64,000 nucleotides of DNA from positions 76,400,001 through 76,464,000 of the forward strand of contig NC_064838.1 in the NCBI RefSeq assembly GCF_024166365.1, read 5' to 3'. Below, piece by piece: positions 34,609 through 47,519 of the stretch. Each line of letters begins with the position of its first letter. Positions within the stretch are counted from its first letter, which is position 1. This stretch comes from Elephas maximus indicus (taxonomy: Eukaryota; Chordata; Mammalia; Proboscidea; Elephantidae). A program made the translations under genes and the position numbers. The notes under the pieces are model-generated. The model did not search any database and was not told the DNA's origin. It saw only the letters and a list, made by a program, of their open reading frames with translations.

Positions 34609-34626
34609 CTGAAAAAAAAATTAAAA
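34609..34626 (-). promoter_or_regulatory. Relict splice acceptor of the OR4S2-like pseudogene
   Basis: On the minus strand a T-rich tract ends in CAG at 34609-34611, about 41 nt before the old start codon. This is the same architecture as the intact ORs. 34627-34947 upstream is unassigned DNA. Confidence 0.5.
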
Positions 34627-34947
34627 AAGGAGCAACAGCGTTATTGCTATTATAGAATAAAAATGGATAATTCCAGTAGTTAAAATGGATACTTACTGCT
34701 GATTGGCATACACAAATTGAAGCACATATATTCTGACCATCTTACCTCCATACAACAGTCCATTCATTCACTAATTTGAGGAAAAAAAGTCCAGAGATAT
34801 CAAACAAATCCTCTAAATCAGCCATCAAGCCAAGAGTTCCATCTCTCTGGCTGTTTAAGATTTATTCATCTGTTTCATTTGAACATTTGCTTAGTTCTTA
34901 TTCTGTATAAGTACTAAACCCGATTTTGAAATATCTCCTGTGTTTGT

Positions 34948-35475
34948 GGTCCCTGGGTGGTGCAAACATTTAACACTCTCAGCTGCTAACTGAAAGGTTG
35001 GAGATTCAAGTCCACTCAGAAACACCTTGGAAAAAAAAGGCCTGGCAATCTACTTTTGAAAAGTCAGCTATGAAAACCCTTAACTAGTAAAAAAAAAAAA
35101 AAAAAAAAAAATCTGCCTTTAGCATTATGCTTTTTTAAGAACTATAGATCAAATTGACAGCAGCAATTTGAAAGATTAGATAGGAAACTTAGGGGGCAGT
35201 GAGTTTATGTTAGTGGGGGAGGAACAAGTCAGAAAAGGAGGGTAGAATGGCTATACAACTCTAAGAATATAATCAATGTCACTGAGTTGTATATGTAGAA
35301 GCTGTTGGATTGATATATTCTTTGCTGTATATATTCTCAATAACTACAACAAGAAAACAAATGAAATTAAAAACAAGTCAAAATGAATTTAAAAAACCCT
35401 CCGGAGCATAGTTCTCCTCTGACATAACATAGGGTCACCATAAGTTGGAATCCACTCTATGGAAGCTGTTTGGTC
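34948..35475 (+). mobile_element. AfroSINE split by a 311-bp insertion
   Basis: The head runs 34948-35081 (ggtccctgggtggtgcaaac, then ggagattcaagtccactcag). The rest resumes at 35393-35475 (aaaaccctccggagcatagt, then gtcaccataagttggaatcc). The insert 35082-35392 is bounded by the repeated word aaaaccct. Confidence 0.85.
35082..35392 (+). mobile_element. Unidentified retro-inserted sequence
   Basis: Lies between two copies of aaaaccct (35074-35081 and 35393-35400), a likely target-site duplication. It has a 25-nt A-run near its left end and an A-rich right end (aaatgaaattaaaaacaagt). The core (35160-35345) includes ggaggaacaagtcagaaaag and caatgtcactgagttgtata; I cannot name its family. Confidence 0.6.
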
Positions 35476-36930
35476 TGTGCTTTGGGACATGGCAACCTCT
35501 GTATATCTGGAGAAGTTCACCTCTTGTCTGACACAGAAATGGAAATGTAAGCCTGAAATTTCTCTTCTGCGTATGGACATGCCTGTACCTCTCATTCACC
35601 AGTGGGATCAAGTAGTAGAGACTGGGAGAACTCAACAGGTTCTCCTTCTTATGAAATTTGGACCTTCATGTGCATGTGTTTATGCTCTCCTACTTGATCT
35701 CCAGGTCTTTACAGTCAGGAAGTGGTGTGTTGTAGTAGAAAGAGGAACAAAAACTATACAAATCTGACCTTAAATAATGGTACTATTTTTGCTGTTGTTG
35801 TGAGGTGCCCTTGAGTTGATTTTCCACTCACAGAGATTCTATGTGCTGTAACCTTGGGTAAATCTTTTAACTTCACCAGGCTTCTGTTTCCCAAGTTTCT
35901 ATTTCCCTATCTATCATTCTAAGAGTTATTTCTACCATGAAATGAAATTAATCTGTTGGCTTGGAAGAGCCACAAAACCCCCTGACAGGGAGGCAGAGAA
36001 AGAGAAGATAAAACAATAAAAGAAAACTGCTGGAGAAAAAACAAGACCTATTTGATTTGAAAGGAGGTGAAGTGAAGTCTCAGGTAATTTTTTCATCTTC
36101 AAACTCAGAGTGTTTGAGGATTCCCCAGGCTTTATTTTACTTTGGTACTTTGATCATTTGTCTGTTGACCAGAAGGGGTGGGGTTGGGGTTGTGGGGGGA
36201 GAACTCTGACCTTTAATCTCACCACTCCATGCATTTTTTGACCCTTTAAGTTTCATCGTAGATAATTTTAGTTCTGCCAGTATGGATGAAAAAATGAGCA
36301 GCAATATCACTCATACTGAAGATAGAAGAGGTCAGTACTGAAAGAGAATTTAAATGGGTGTAGGAAGAGGTCGATACTGATTTTGAATGATGTGTCTTCA
36401 GTGATGGAATGTCAAGCACACTAGCCGGTCACTGGAGTGTTAGAGTGGAAAGGGGTCTGTGGGATTTTTTTTGATTGAAGGGGTTTTTACAGTGCTTCCT
36501 GAAATCAAGCAATAGATGGAAATGACTTCTCTAACTACAGGTTATGCTAGGTTTACACAGTATTTTAGATAATCATTAGGAACTTTGTCTACCTAAGGCC
36601 ATATATCCTCAAGATGCCCATTCAGTTTAGTGTCTACAGCTTTTACTAAACTCTGTGCTCTCGGCTATTCCTTTGTGGCAACGTTGCACCTGGCATGTCC
36701 ATTTTTAGGAAACTATAGGGCTATGTCTTCATGTGTACAGATTGAAGTTGTGGGAGTAGCCATTACAGGTGTGCCTTCTCTTATGCAATACAAAGTAATG
36801 GTAATAAAAATTACAGTAATAATGGTAATAATATAATTCAGATTCAGTGCTTCAGTACCTTCCTCTACTTTTGCATACTGAATCCACTTTGGTTTTTCCT
36901 TCTGATTAAAAAATAATAATAATTACTATT
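35476..36930. other. Low-copy interval before L1-A
   Basis: Unassigned DNA. A short RTE tail relic sits at 35797-35857 (ttgttgtgaggtgcccttga). No convincing gene; short open frames here lack family resemblance. Confidence 0.55.
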
Positions 36931-36940
36931 CTGGGTGGGG

Positions 36941-36950
36941 CCAAGATGGC
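36941..36950 (+). promoter_or_regulatory. YY1-type motif at the L1-A 5' end
   Basis: CCAAGATGGC about 10 nt into the element. In primate L1s the same motif binds YY1 and sets the transcription start. Conserved in L1-B at 49202-49211. Confidence 0.65.
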
Positions 36951-37129
36951 TGACTAGGTAGAAGCTACCTCAGATCCCTCTTGCAAAAATGAATCGGAAA
37001 AACAAGTGTATCAATCACATACATGACAATCTATGAACGCTGACCATCAAACACAGATCTAAAGAGTTGACCTGAGTGACAGGTGATCGAAAAGCTGTGT
37101 CCTGAAAAAGCAACAGCCTCTGGAACCAG

Positions 37130-37735
37130 TGTCCAGTGCCACAGCCCTGAGCCCTTGCAGTTCCCCTGGTGCCGAGTGGCGGGGTTGATTGCAGCTTGCT
37201 GAGGTGGAGCAGGCATGGACACAGCCCTAACCCCTAGCCCCTGGGGTAACCTTGGTAGAGACTCAGCCAGTGCAAACAGGCTACATGCTGATGGGGCTAA
37301 CAAGAGAACGAGCAAACAAGGGAAAGCAGCGACTGTTTTCGGAGCCTGCAGCCAGCGTCCCAGTCAGAAAACCTTGGTGCCAGGCTTCGACTGGACACAG
37401 GGGAGCTGAGTACGGCTTCTTGAGATGGCTCAAACACAGGACTCAGCTCTAGCCCCCTGAAGTGACCTTAGGGAAGCACAGCCATTGCATGCAGGCAGCA
37501 CAGAGACGCGGCTGACAGGAGGAGAAGTCACCGGGAGGCAGCGACTGGTTTTGGAGCCTGGAGTGCAGCATCCCAGCTGGGGAACCTTAGCCCTGGGCTT
37601 TGGACTGGGAGTGGAGGAGCGGACCACGGCTTCTGAGAAAGCCCAAGCACAGGCACAGGACGCAGGCCTGACCCTCGGGGACAATCTTGACCCAGCCAGT
37701 GCACACAGGCTACAGATCCCACGGGAATCTCAGAT
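37130..37735 (+). repeat. L1-A 5' UTR tandem monomers
   Basis: The word gcagcgactg recurs at 37326 and 37538 (212 nt apart). Each copy is followed by a gcagcatcccag/gcagcgtcccag-like and cttggtgcc/cttagccc-like stretch. A more diverged partial unit precedes them. These are probably promoter repeats. Confidence 0.7.
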
Positions 37736-38717
37736 AAAACAGTCATCACCAAGTAAGATAAGTAACTTTGTCTATATTCCGGGGTGCTACTCTCTCCTAT
37801 CTATCTGATCCCTCCCCTCCATCCCCAGGTGACTTCATTAACATAGGAATTTCCTGGGCCATGGAGTGAAGTACTCAGGATTTTTTTGTTATTGTTTTTT
37901 TTGTCTTTTCCTAACCCATTCTCCTGGCCTGACAGAAGCAGCTACTAAAAACCCAGGGACCGAAAATCCTTCCGAGACTTCCCGAAATTGGAATAAAAAT
38001 ACAGAACCAGGGCCAGCCAAGCCTATGAGATCCACAGTCTTGGGCTTCATCCCTACAGGGAACAAGGTGGCTATTATAATGCAAAGGCAATTCTGATAGT
38101 GATCCGACTATAATTGTTCTACCCAATTACTGGAAAGACAAGTTTTCCAGGTCTGATATCTCCACCTATAAAACAGAGCCCTCACTGACCCACAATGGGG
38201 AACTGAGGGCTGAAGCTCCACCCAAACCACCTAGCCTCCTGACAAAGAGGTCTAAGGATAGTGACACCTACCAATCTGTAGAGGTACTTGCATTGGGTGC
38301 CTAAGGTACAGCTGCAGAGCCCACCCACCAAAGTGCTTTATGAATAGAGACACGCCCACCTCATTGGCACTTGGGGGACGCCTGTCAGCATCCTGCCGCC
38401 CCAGAGTATGACCCCCTGCTGCTACTAGAATGTGGTGCACACGACTATCACCACTACTCCTCTAAGTTAATAGGTGACAGTCTACACCACATACTTGGTG
38501 ACCTAAAATCAGATTCTATTCAAGAATAGTGAATGGACTCTTAGGCTTATATATCTGGTAACAGCCCAAACCAGCTGGTAATAGGACATAAGTGATTCAA
38601 AGGCTACAATGATCAAGAAAGCACAATCTAGAAGCCCATCTACATATATTGCAAGAAAACAAAACAAAATAAGACTCAGTGAGCAAACATAAAATAAATC
38701 AATACAACATCTTAGAG

Positions 38718-39795
38718 ATGGCTCAGAGAAAGCAGTCAATATCAAACTACATAAAGAAGCAGACCATGATTGCTTCTACAACTCCCCAAAATAAAGAATC
38801 AAAATCTTTCCCAAATGAAGATACAATCCTAGAATTGCCAGATGCAAAATATAAAAAACTAATTTACAGAATGCTTCAAGACATCAGGGATGACCTAAGA
38901 AGTGAAATATGGCAATCTACAGAAAAAGCCAAGGAACACACTGATAAAGCCGTCGAAGAAATCCAAAAGATTATTCAAGAACATAGTGGAAAAACTAATA
39001 AGATGCAAGAATCCATAGAGAGACAGCACTCAGAAATCCAAAAGATTAACAATAAAATGACAGAATTAGACAACTCAATAAGAAGTCAGAGGAGCAGAAT
39101 CGAGCAATTGGAATGCAGAGTGGGGGAGTGGGAGGATAAGGCAATTGACACCAATATGGTTGAAGAAAAAATCAGATAAAAGAATTTAAAAAAATGAAGA
39201 AACCCTAAGAATCATGTGGGATGCTATCAAGAAGAATAACTTGCGTGTGATTGGAGTCCCAGAACAGGGAGGGATAACAGAAAATACAGAGAGAATAGTT
39301 GAAGATCTGCTGACAGAAAACTTCCCTGACATCATGAAAGATGAAAGGATATCTATCCAAGATGCTCATCGAACCCCATTTAAGATTGATCCAAAAAGAA
39401 AATCACCAAGACATATTATCATCAAAGTTGACAAAACCAAAGATAAAGAGAAAATTTAAAAAGCAGCCAGGGAGAAAAGAAAGGTCTCCTACAAAGGAGA
39501 ATCAATAAGAATATGTTCAGACTACTCAGCAGAAACCATGCAGTCAAGAAGGCAATGGGATGACATATATAGAGCACTGAAGGAGAAACACTGCCAGCCA
39601 AGGATCATATATCCAGCAAAACTCTCTCTCAAATATGAACATGAAATTAAAACATTTACAGATAAACACAAGCTTAGAGAATTTGCAAAAACCAAACCAA
39701 AGCTACAAGAAATACTAAACAAAATTGTTTGGTCAGAAAATCAATATCAGATACCAGCACAACACAAGATCACAGAAAAGAACATCCTGATATGA
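38718..39795 (+). pseudogene. L1-A ORF1, broken
   Basis: ORF1p is the RNA-binding chaperone of L1: coiled coil, RRM, C-terminal domain. The start by comparison with L1-B is the ATG at 38718 (an upstream in-frame ATG is at 38679). The coiled-coil part is open to about 39175; a frameshift near 39175-39180 moves to the frame with NLRVIGVPEQGG (RRM). A T-to-A change creates a stop at 39457-39459 (TTA to TAA). The remainder (RRQWDDIYRALKEK to WSENQYQ) continues in the same frame. Not functional. Confidence 0.9.
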
Positions 39796-40193
39796 ATTCA
39801 AATAGGGAAATCACAAAAACAAATTAAGATTAATTTAAAAAAAAGAAAAAAAATGCTCAAAACGGAATCATTGAAGTCATTATGTAAAAGATCACAATAA
39901 TCAAAAGGAGGGATTAAATACAGGAGGCACAAAACTTCCATATGGATAGGAAAACAAGCCAATATTTAGGACGATACAAGTTAAGTCTTTACTTAGAAAA
40001 ATAGGGGTAAATATTAAGGTAACCACAAAGAGAACTAACAATTCCATAACTCAAAAAAACATAACAACTCAGAAAACATAAATTCAACTACTATGAAAAG
40101 GAGGAACACACAAATTACAAAGAGAAACGTCTCAGCACAAAAAAGTAAGTGGAAAAATAAAACTGTCAACAACACACACAAAAAGGCATCAAA

Positions 40194-43100
40194 ATAACAG
40201 CACTAAACACATACTTATCTACAGTTATGCTGAATGTAAATAGACTAAATGCACCAATAAAAAGACAGAGTCTCAGATTGGATAAAGAAACACGATCCGT
40301 CTATATGCTGCCTACAAGAGACACACCTTAGGCTTAGAGACACAAACAAACTAAAACTCAAAGGATGGAAAAAAAATCTATTAAGGAAACAACAAGCAAA
40401 AAAGAGCAGGAGTAGCAATATTAACTTCTGACAAAATAGACTTTAAAGTTATATCCACCACAAAGGATAAAGAAGGACACTATATAATGATAAAAGGGAC
40501 AATTGACCAGGAAGGTATAACCATATTAAATATTTATGCACCCAATGACAGGGCTCCAAGACACATAAAACAAATTTTAACAGAACTGAAAAGTGAGATA
40601 GACACCTCTACAATTATAGTAGGAGACTTCAACACACCACTTTCGGAGAAGGGTAGGACTTCCAGAAAGAAGCTCAATAGAGACATGGAAGACCTAATTG
40701 CTGCAATCAACCAACTTGACCTCATAGACTTATACAGAACTCTCCACCCAACTGCTGCAAAGTATACTTTTTTTTTTTTGCACATGAAACATTCTCTAGA
40801 ATAGATCACATATTAGGTCATAAAACAAACCTTTGCAGAATCCAAAACATCAAAATATTACAAAGCATCTTCTCAGACCACAAGGCCATAAAAGTGGAAA
40901 TCAAAACAGAAAAATCAGGCAAAGGAAATCAAATACTTGGAAACTGAACAATACCCTGCTGACAAAAGACTGGGTTATAGAAGACATTAAGGAGGGAATA
41001 AAGAAATTCATAGAATGAGACAAGAATGAAAACACTTCCTATCAAAACTTCTAGGACACAGCAAAAGCAGTGCTCAGAGGTCAATTTATACCGACAAATG
41101 CACACATACAAAAAGAAGAAAGACCCCAAATCAGAGAACTGTCCCTACAACTTGAACAAATAGAAAGTGAGCAACAAAAGAATCCATCAGGCACCAGAAG
41201 AAAACAAATAATAAAAATTAGGGCTGAGCTAAATGAACTAGGGAACAGAAAAACAATTGAAAGAATTAACAAAGCCAAAAGCTGGTTCTTTGAAAAAATT
41301 AACAAAATTGATAAACCATTGGCCAGACTGACTAAAGAAATGCAGGAAAGGAAACAAATAAGCTGAATAAGAAACAAGATGGGCCATATCACAACATACC
41401 CAACTGAAATTAAAAGACTCATATCAGATTATTATGAAAAATTGTACTCTAACAAATTTGCAAACCTAGAAGAAATGGATGAATTCCTAGAAAAACACTA
41501 CCTACCTAAACTAACACAATCAGAAGTAGAACAACTAAATAGACCCATAACAAAAAAAAAAAAAGATTGAAAAGGTTATCAAAAAAGCCCAGGCCCGGAT
41601 GGCTTCACTGCAGAGTACTACCAAACTTTCAGAGAAGAGTTAACACCACTACTACTAAAGGTATTTCAAAGCATAGAAAAGGATGGAATACTACCTAAAT
41701 CATTCTATGAAGCCACCATATCCCTGATACCAAAACCAGGTAAAGACATCACAAAAAAAGAAAATTATAGACCTATATCCCTCATGAACATAGATGCAAA
41801 AATCCTCAACAAAATTCTAGCCAATAGAATTCAACAATATATCAAAAAAAGAATCCACCACGACCAAGTGGGATTTATACCAGGTGTACAAGGTTGGCTT
41901 AACATTAGAAACACCATTAATGTAATCCACCATATAAATAAAAGACAAAAACCACATGATCTTATCAATTGAAGCAGAAAAGGCATTTGACAAAGTCCAA
42001 CACCCATTCGTGATAAAAACTCTCAGCAAAATAGGAATTGAAGGAAAATTCCTCATCATAATAAAGGGTTTTTATACAAAGCCAACAGCCAACATCACTC
42101 TAAATGGAGAGAGCCTGAAAGCATTTCCGTTGAGAACAGGAACCGGACAAGAATGCCCTTTATCACCGCTCTTATTCAACATTGTGCTAGAGGTCCTAGC
42201 CAGAGCAATTAGGCTAGACAAAGAAATAAAGGTCATCCGCATTGGCAAGGAAGAAGTCAAATTATTTCTATTAGCAGATGACATGACCTTATACACAGAA
42301 AACCCTAAGGAATCCTCCAGAAAACTACTGAAACTAATAGAAGAGTTCGGCAGGGTCTCAGGCTACAAGACAAACATACAAAAATCACTTGGATTCCTCT
42401 ACATCAACAAAAAGAACATCGAAGAAGAAATCACCAAATCAATGCCATTCACAGTAGCCCCCAAGAAGAAAAAATACTTAGGAATAAATCTTAACAAAGA
42501 TGTAAAAGACCTATACAAAGAAAACTACAAAGTACTAGTGCAAGAAACTAAAAGGGACCTACATAAGTGGAAAAACATACCCTGCTCATGGATAGGAAGA
42601 CTTAACATAGTAAAAATGTCTATTCTACCTAAAGCCATCTATACATACAATGTACTTCCGATCCAAATTCCAATGTCATTTTTTAATGTGATGGAGTAAC
42701 AAATCACCAACTTCATATGGAAGGAAAAGAAGCCCCGGAGAAGTAAAGCCTTACTGAAAAAGAAGAAGAAAGTGGGAGGCCTCACTCTACCTGATCTTAG
42801 AACCTATTATACAGCCACAGTAGTCAAAACAGCCTGGTACTGGTACAACAGGCACATAGACCAATGGAACAGAATTGAGAACCCAGATATAAATCCATCC
42901 ACATATGCACAGCTGATATTTGACAAAGGCCCAGTGTCAGTTAATTGGGGAAAAGATAGTCTTTTAAACAAATGGTGCTGGCATAACTGGATATCCATTT
43001 GTAAAAAAATGAAACAGGACCCATGCCTCACACCATGCACAAAAACTAACTCCAAGTGGATCAAAGACCTAAAGATAAAGACTAAAACGATAAAGATCAT

Positions 43101-43869
43101 GGAAGAAAAAATGGGGACAACGTTAGGAGCCCTAATACAAGGCATAAATAGAATACAAAACATTACCAAAAATGACAAAGATAAACCAGGTAACTGGGAG
43201 CTCCTAAAAATCAAACACCTATGCTCATCTAAAGACTTCACCAAAAGAGTAAAAAGACCACCTACAGATTGGGAAAGAATTTTCAGCTATGACATCTCCA
43301 ACCAGCACCTGATCTCTAAAATCTGCATGATTCTGTTAAAATTTAACCACAAAAAGACAAACAACCCAATTAAAAATTGGGCAAAGGATATGAACACGCA
43401 CTTCACTAAAGAAGATATTCAGGCTGCTAACAGATACATGAGAAAATGCTCTCGATCATTAGCCATTAGAGAAATGCAAATTAAAACTACGATGAGATTC
43501 CATCTCACTCCAACAAGGCTGGCATTAATCCAAAAAACACAAAATAATAAATGTTGGAGAGGCTGCGGAGAGATTGGAACTCTTATACACTGCTGGTGGG
43601 AATGTCAAATGGTACAACCACTTTGGAAATCTATCTGGCGTTTTCTTAAAAAGTTAGAAATAGAACTATCATACAACCCAGAAATCCCACTCCTCAGAAT
43701 ATACCCTAGAGAAATAAGAGCCTTCATACAAACAGATATATGCACACCCATGTTCATTGCAGCTCTGTTTACAATAGCAAAAAGCTGGAAGCAACCAAGG
43801 TGTCCATCAGCAGATGAATGGATAATAAATTGTGGTATATTCACACAATGGAATACTATGCATCGATAA
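40194..43869 (+). pseudogene. L1-A ORF2, broken
   Basis: ORF2p supplies the endonuclease and reverse transcriptase. Aligned to L1-B, the start codon is ATA instead of ATG (40194). Multiple stops and frameshifts follow. Endonuclease pieces include GDFNTPLSEKG (about 40622). The RT region 41956-42699 has motif A as [11 protein letters not shown], where the first catalytic Asp is Glu, motif B as [11 protein letters not shown] (Gly lost) and motif C as LADD for FADD. The C-terminal domain 42772-43869 is open and includes the Cys-containing end ([18 protein letters not shown]). Dead in cis. Confidence 0.9.
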
Positions 43870-44037
43870 AGAACAGTGAGGAATCTGTGAAACATTTCAT
43901 AACATGGAGGAACCTGGAAGGCATTATGCTGAGTGAAATTAGTCAGAAGCAAAAGGACAAATACTGTATAAGACCACTATTATAAGATTTTGAGAAACAG
44001 TATAAACTGAGAAGAACACATACTTTTGTGGTTACGA

Positions 44038-44060
44038 GGGGGGGAGGGAGGGTGGGAGAG
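44038..44060 (+). other. G-rich tract in the L1-A 3' UTR
   Basis: Runs of three or more G separated by one A or T, able to form a G-quadruplex. Same position in L1-B (56224-56249). Confidence 0.75.
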
Positions 44061-44288
44061 GATTATTTACTGATTAGTTAGTAGATAAGAACTACTTTAT
44101 GTGAAGGGAAGGACAATACTTAATACACGAAGGTCAGCTCAACTGGACTGGACCAAAAGCAAAGAAGTTTCCAGGATAAACTGAATGCTTCAAAGGTCAG
44201 CAGAGCAAGGGCAGGGGTTTGGGGACTATGGCTTAAGGGGACTTCGAAGTCACCTGGCAAAATAATTCTATTATGAAAACATTCTGCT

Positions 44289-44746
44289 AGCAAAACTGGA
44301 TACTCACCTGTAGAAAAATTAAACAGGACCCATACTTCACACCATACACAAAAGTTAACTCAAAATGAATCAAAGACCTAAATGTTAAACCTAAAATCCC
44401 TGGAAGAAAACTATGGGACCTAATCTTTTGTAAAAATAGGATAACAAACATAACACATGCACAGATAGAAGACAAAATAGAAAATTGGGACCTCACAAAA
44501 ATTAAAAACTTATGCTCATGAAAATACTTTATTAAAAGAATAATCTACAGACTGGGAAAAATTCTTTGGAAATGACTTATCCAATAAGGGTTTGATCTCT
44601 AAATTCTATAGAAAACTGCAACAACTCAACAACAAAACACAAACAGCCCAATCACAAAATGGACAAAGAACTTGAACAGGACATTCATCAAAGAGGGCAT
44701 CCAAGCAGTCAACAAACACATGAAAAGATATTCACAATCGTTAACC
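44289..44746 (+). mobile_element. Older L1 ORF2 C-terminal fragment
   Basis: gcaaaactggatactcacct, then acaggacccatacttcacac and aaaaatagaa-like pieces parallel the KMKQDPCLTPCTK part of L1 ORF2 but are far more diverged, with many stops. It is joined directly to L1-A at the left and cut by an RTE at the right. Confidence 0.8.
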
Positions 44747-45035
44747 ACTGTTATTGTTGTGAGGTGCCGTCTAGTAGGTTCCAACTCATAGAGACTCCCT
44801 GCAGAACAGAGGGAAACACTGCCCTGTCCTGCACCATGCTCACAATAATTGTTGTGTTTGAGCCCATTGTTGCAGCCTCTGTGTCAATCCATCTCATTAA
44901 GGGTCTTCCTCTTTTTTGATGGCCCTCTACTTAAGGTCCTTCTCCAGGTACTGATTCCTCCTGATAACATGTCCAAAGTATGTAAGATGAAATCTTGCTC
45001 GCCATCTTTGCTTCCAAGAAACATTCTGGCTCTCC
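44747..45035 (-). mobile_element. RTE 3' fragment (minus)
   Basis: ttgttgtgaggtgccgtcta, then cactgccctgtcctgcacca, caatccatctcattaagggt and ctcctgataacatgtccaaa. 5'-truncated near 45035. Confidence 0.88.
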
Positions 45036-45651
45036 CAAAGTTTCCCACTGTGTGCAGGGAGCCAGCTGTTTCCCCCTGTGTTGCACATTGGTCTGAAGTA
45101 TTCCCCTTGCTTTGACGCCCTTGCAGCTCCTTCCTTTCCTAGTGCCCATCTTTCTCGGGCCTCAGCAAGATTCAACAGCATTCTCTCATGGCACGATGGT
45201 TTCCCTTCACTCACTTCCAATAACATGTACTTCAAACTCCCATGCCAATTAGTGTTGTCTTAAAAAAATCAGGCTACGCCTTCCTCGGATTAGCTCCTGT
45301 TCTGTGTTCCCTGATTGGGGTGTTGCCTTGACCTGTCCCAAAATGGCTGCCATGAGCCAGTGCTCTGGCTGTTAGCAGGTAGGTTCTCCCAGCTTCTGGG
45401 GATTCCCTGATCCTCCTCTCTCTTGCTTCTGAATTTACCCCAGCTGCTGTCCAGAGTACTCCAGCAGCCCAGCTGCTATCCAGAGTGCTTCACCTTCTTG
45501 CTCACCTCATGGTGGAAAATATTTGAGTTTTCTTTTTCTGACAGATTTCTGCCTTACACAGGTTCCAGCTTTTACAAATTTTACTGTATTATTACATAAA
45601 AAGGAGAGTGGTCTCATTAATATTTTGAGTTTTTTTGGTTGTTGTTAGTAT
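45036..45651. other. Unassigned GC-richer interval
   Basis: No family recognised. Contains a locally repeated phrase (cagctgctgtccagagtact and cagctgctatccagagtgct, about 45440-45490). Short open frames on both strands are not conserved with anything I recognise. Confidence 0.5.
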
Positions 45652-46194
45652 CTTGTTTTTTAGGTGAAAGTTTACACAGCAAACTAGGTTACGATTTAAC
45701 AGTTTTTATACAGATCTTTCCATGACATTGGTTACAATTCTCACAACTTGTCAGCATTCTCATTATTTCCATTCTGTGTGTTCTGTTTCCGTTGATCTAG
45801 CTTCCTTTCCTCTCCTTGACTTTTCATCTTTGCTTTTGGGTAAATGTTGACCATTTTGTCTCATACAGTTGATTGTTTAAGGGACACATTATTCATTGGT
45901 GATATTGTTTATTTATAAGCCAATCTATTATTTGGCTGAAAGGTGAGCTCCAAGAGTGGTTTCAGTGCCAAATTTAAAGGATATCTTGGATGATGGTCTC
46001 AGGGGTTCCTCTAGTTTCTATTCATTCAGTAGATGTGACTTTTTTTTTTTTTCCAGAAATTTGAGTTTTGTTCTACCTTTTTCTCCCATTCTATCTGGGA
46101 CACAATAGTGTCCCAGGTCAGAATGGTCAGTAGTCAGAGCTGGGCCCATCTAGTTCTTCTGGTCTTAGGTTAGAAGAGACTGTGGTTCATGTGG

Positions 46195-46360
46195 AAATCC
46201 TGGTGGCGTAGTGGTTAAGTGCTACAGCTGTGAACCAGAGGGTTGGCAGTTGGAATCCCCAAGGCGCTCCTTGGAAACTCTATGGGACAGTTCTACTCTG
46301 TCCTATGGGGTCGCTATGAGTTGAAATCAACTCGACGGCACTGGGTTTGGTTGGTTTTTG
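46195..46360 (+). mobile_element. AfroSINE with perfect 13-bp target-site duplication
   Basis: Young-looking copy: tggtggcgtagtggttaagt, B-box ggcagttggaatcccc, then ttctactctgtcctatgggg and gaaatcaactcgacggcact. Flanked by gtggttcatgtgg at 46182-46194 and 46361-46373. Confidence 0.95.
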
Positions 46361-46811
46361 GTGGTTCATGTGGGTTATTAGTCCTGTGGACTGGTTTCAT
46401 CTTTGAGTCTTTGGTTTCCTTCATCTCTTTTGTTCCAGATAAGTAGAGTTGTATCTTAGATGGGCACTTCCAAGCTTTTAAGCCCCGAGACTGTACTTAC
46501 CAAACTAGAGTGTAGAAAATTAACTTTATGAGCTATGTTATGTCAATTGACTAAGTTATCTCAGGAGACTATCATCCTAAGCTTTTTAACCAAGTAAACT
46601 AATCCTGAGAGTTTTTAGGATATGTCTAAGAAGTCTCAGTAATTGTGCTCCCATGTGCTTTATTATGTATATGGATATATATGCAGCACACACAAACATG
46701 TATATACATAGGCCTGCAGACACACCTATACACGCATGTGCATACATCCACATATGCCTTCCTATATACATATATGCATATATACCTACCTAAGTGTCTT
46801 TTTTTTTTAAG

Positions 46812-47318
46812 TGTCATGAATTGAATTATGTCGCCCCAAAAACATCTGTCAACTTGGCTAAGTCATGATTCCCTTGTATGATTGCCTACCACTTTATCAT
46901 CTGATGTGATTTTCCTATGTGTTGTAAATCCCATCACTATGAAGTAATCAGATGGATTAACAGGAGTTATATTGATTAGGTCTATAAGATTAGATAGTGT
47001 CTTAAGCCAATCTCTTTTGAGATATAAAAGAGAGAAGTGAGCAGAGAGACAGGGGGACTTCATACCACCAAGAAAACAGTACTGGGAACACAGCACATCT
47101 TTTGGACCTGAGGTTCCTGCACTGAGATGCTCCAGACCAAGAAAAGACTGATGACAAGGACCTTCCTCCAGAGCTGACAGGGATAGAAAAGCTTCCCCTG
47201 GAGCTGATGCCCTGAATTTGGACTTGTAGTCTACCTGACTGTGAGAGAATACATTTCTCTTTGTTAAACCCATCCACTTGTGGTATTCCTGTTATTGCAG
47301 CATTAGATGATGAAGACA
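46812..47318 (+). mobile_element. Solo LTR, MaLR/ERVL-like
   Basis: Starts tgtcatgaattgaattatgt and ends near gcattagatgatgaagaca (TG...CA). The interior has agcagagagacagggggact, ggttcctgcactgagatgct and gtgagagaatacatttctct, typical of mammalian MaLR LTRs (polyadenylation region near the end). No internal sequence or partner LTR adjoins it. Confidence 0.75.
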
Positions 47319-47519
47319 CTATGTAACCACTCACATATTTTTTTAGTTGTTATCACTGTTGTTGCAAAAATTTTATTTGTTATAAGCATTTACCGAGGTT
47401 TTCCCTTTTTCTTATGTATTTCTCAGTATCTTCATTTACCTTCATCAGGTTGTGCAGACTGCAACCATATTGGTATTGCCTTTCCCATCCACAAAAATAA
47501 CAAATGTCTACTATCTAGA

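Larger units (their letters stand above)
36931..44288 (+). mobile_element. L1-A: LINE-1, near full length but missing the 3' end
   Basis: Starts with the L1 5' terminus (tgggtggggccaagatggct), followed by a GC-rich 5' UTR, broken ORF1 and ORF2 and part of the 3' UTR. By comparison with L1-B it stops at 44288, about 700 nt before the expected poly(A) end, and runs straight into an older L1 piece. It also lacks a visible target-site duplication. Confidence 0.92.

Noticed and set aside
37215-37808. Several overlapping GC-rich frames suggesting a coding gene
   Set aside because: They lie in the L1-A 5' UTR monomers, where few stops are expected because of high GC. The matching frames in L1-B differ.
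42807-43244. 145-codon minus-strand frame, repeated at 54992-55432
   Set aside because: It is the antisense of the conserved L1 ORF2 C-terminal region, so its openness in both copies follows from the sense codons.
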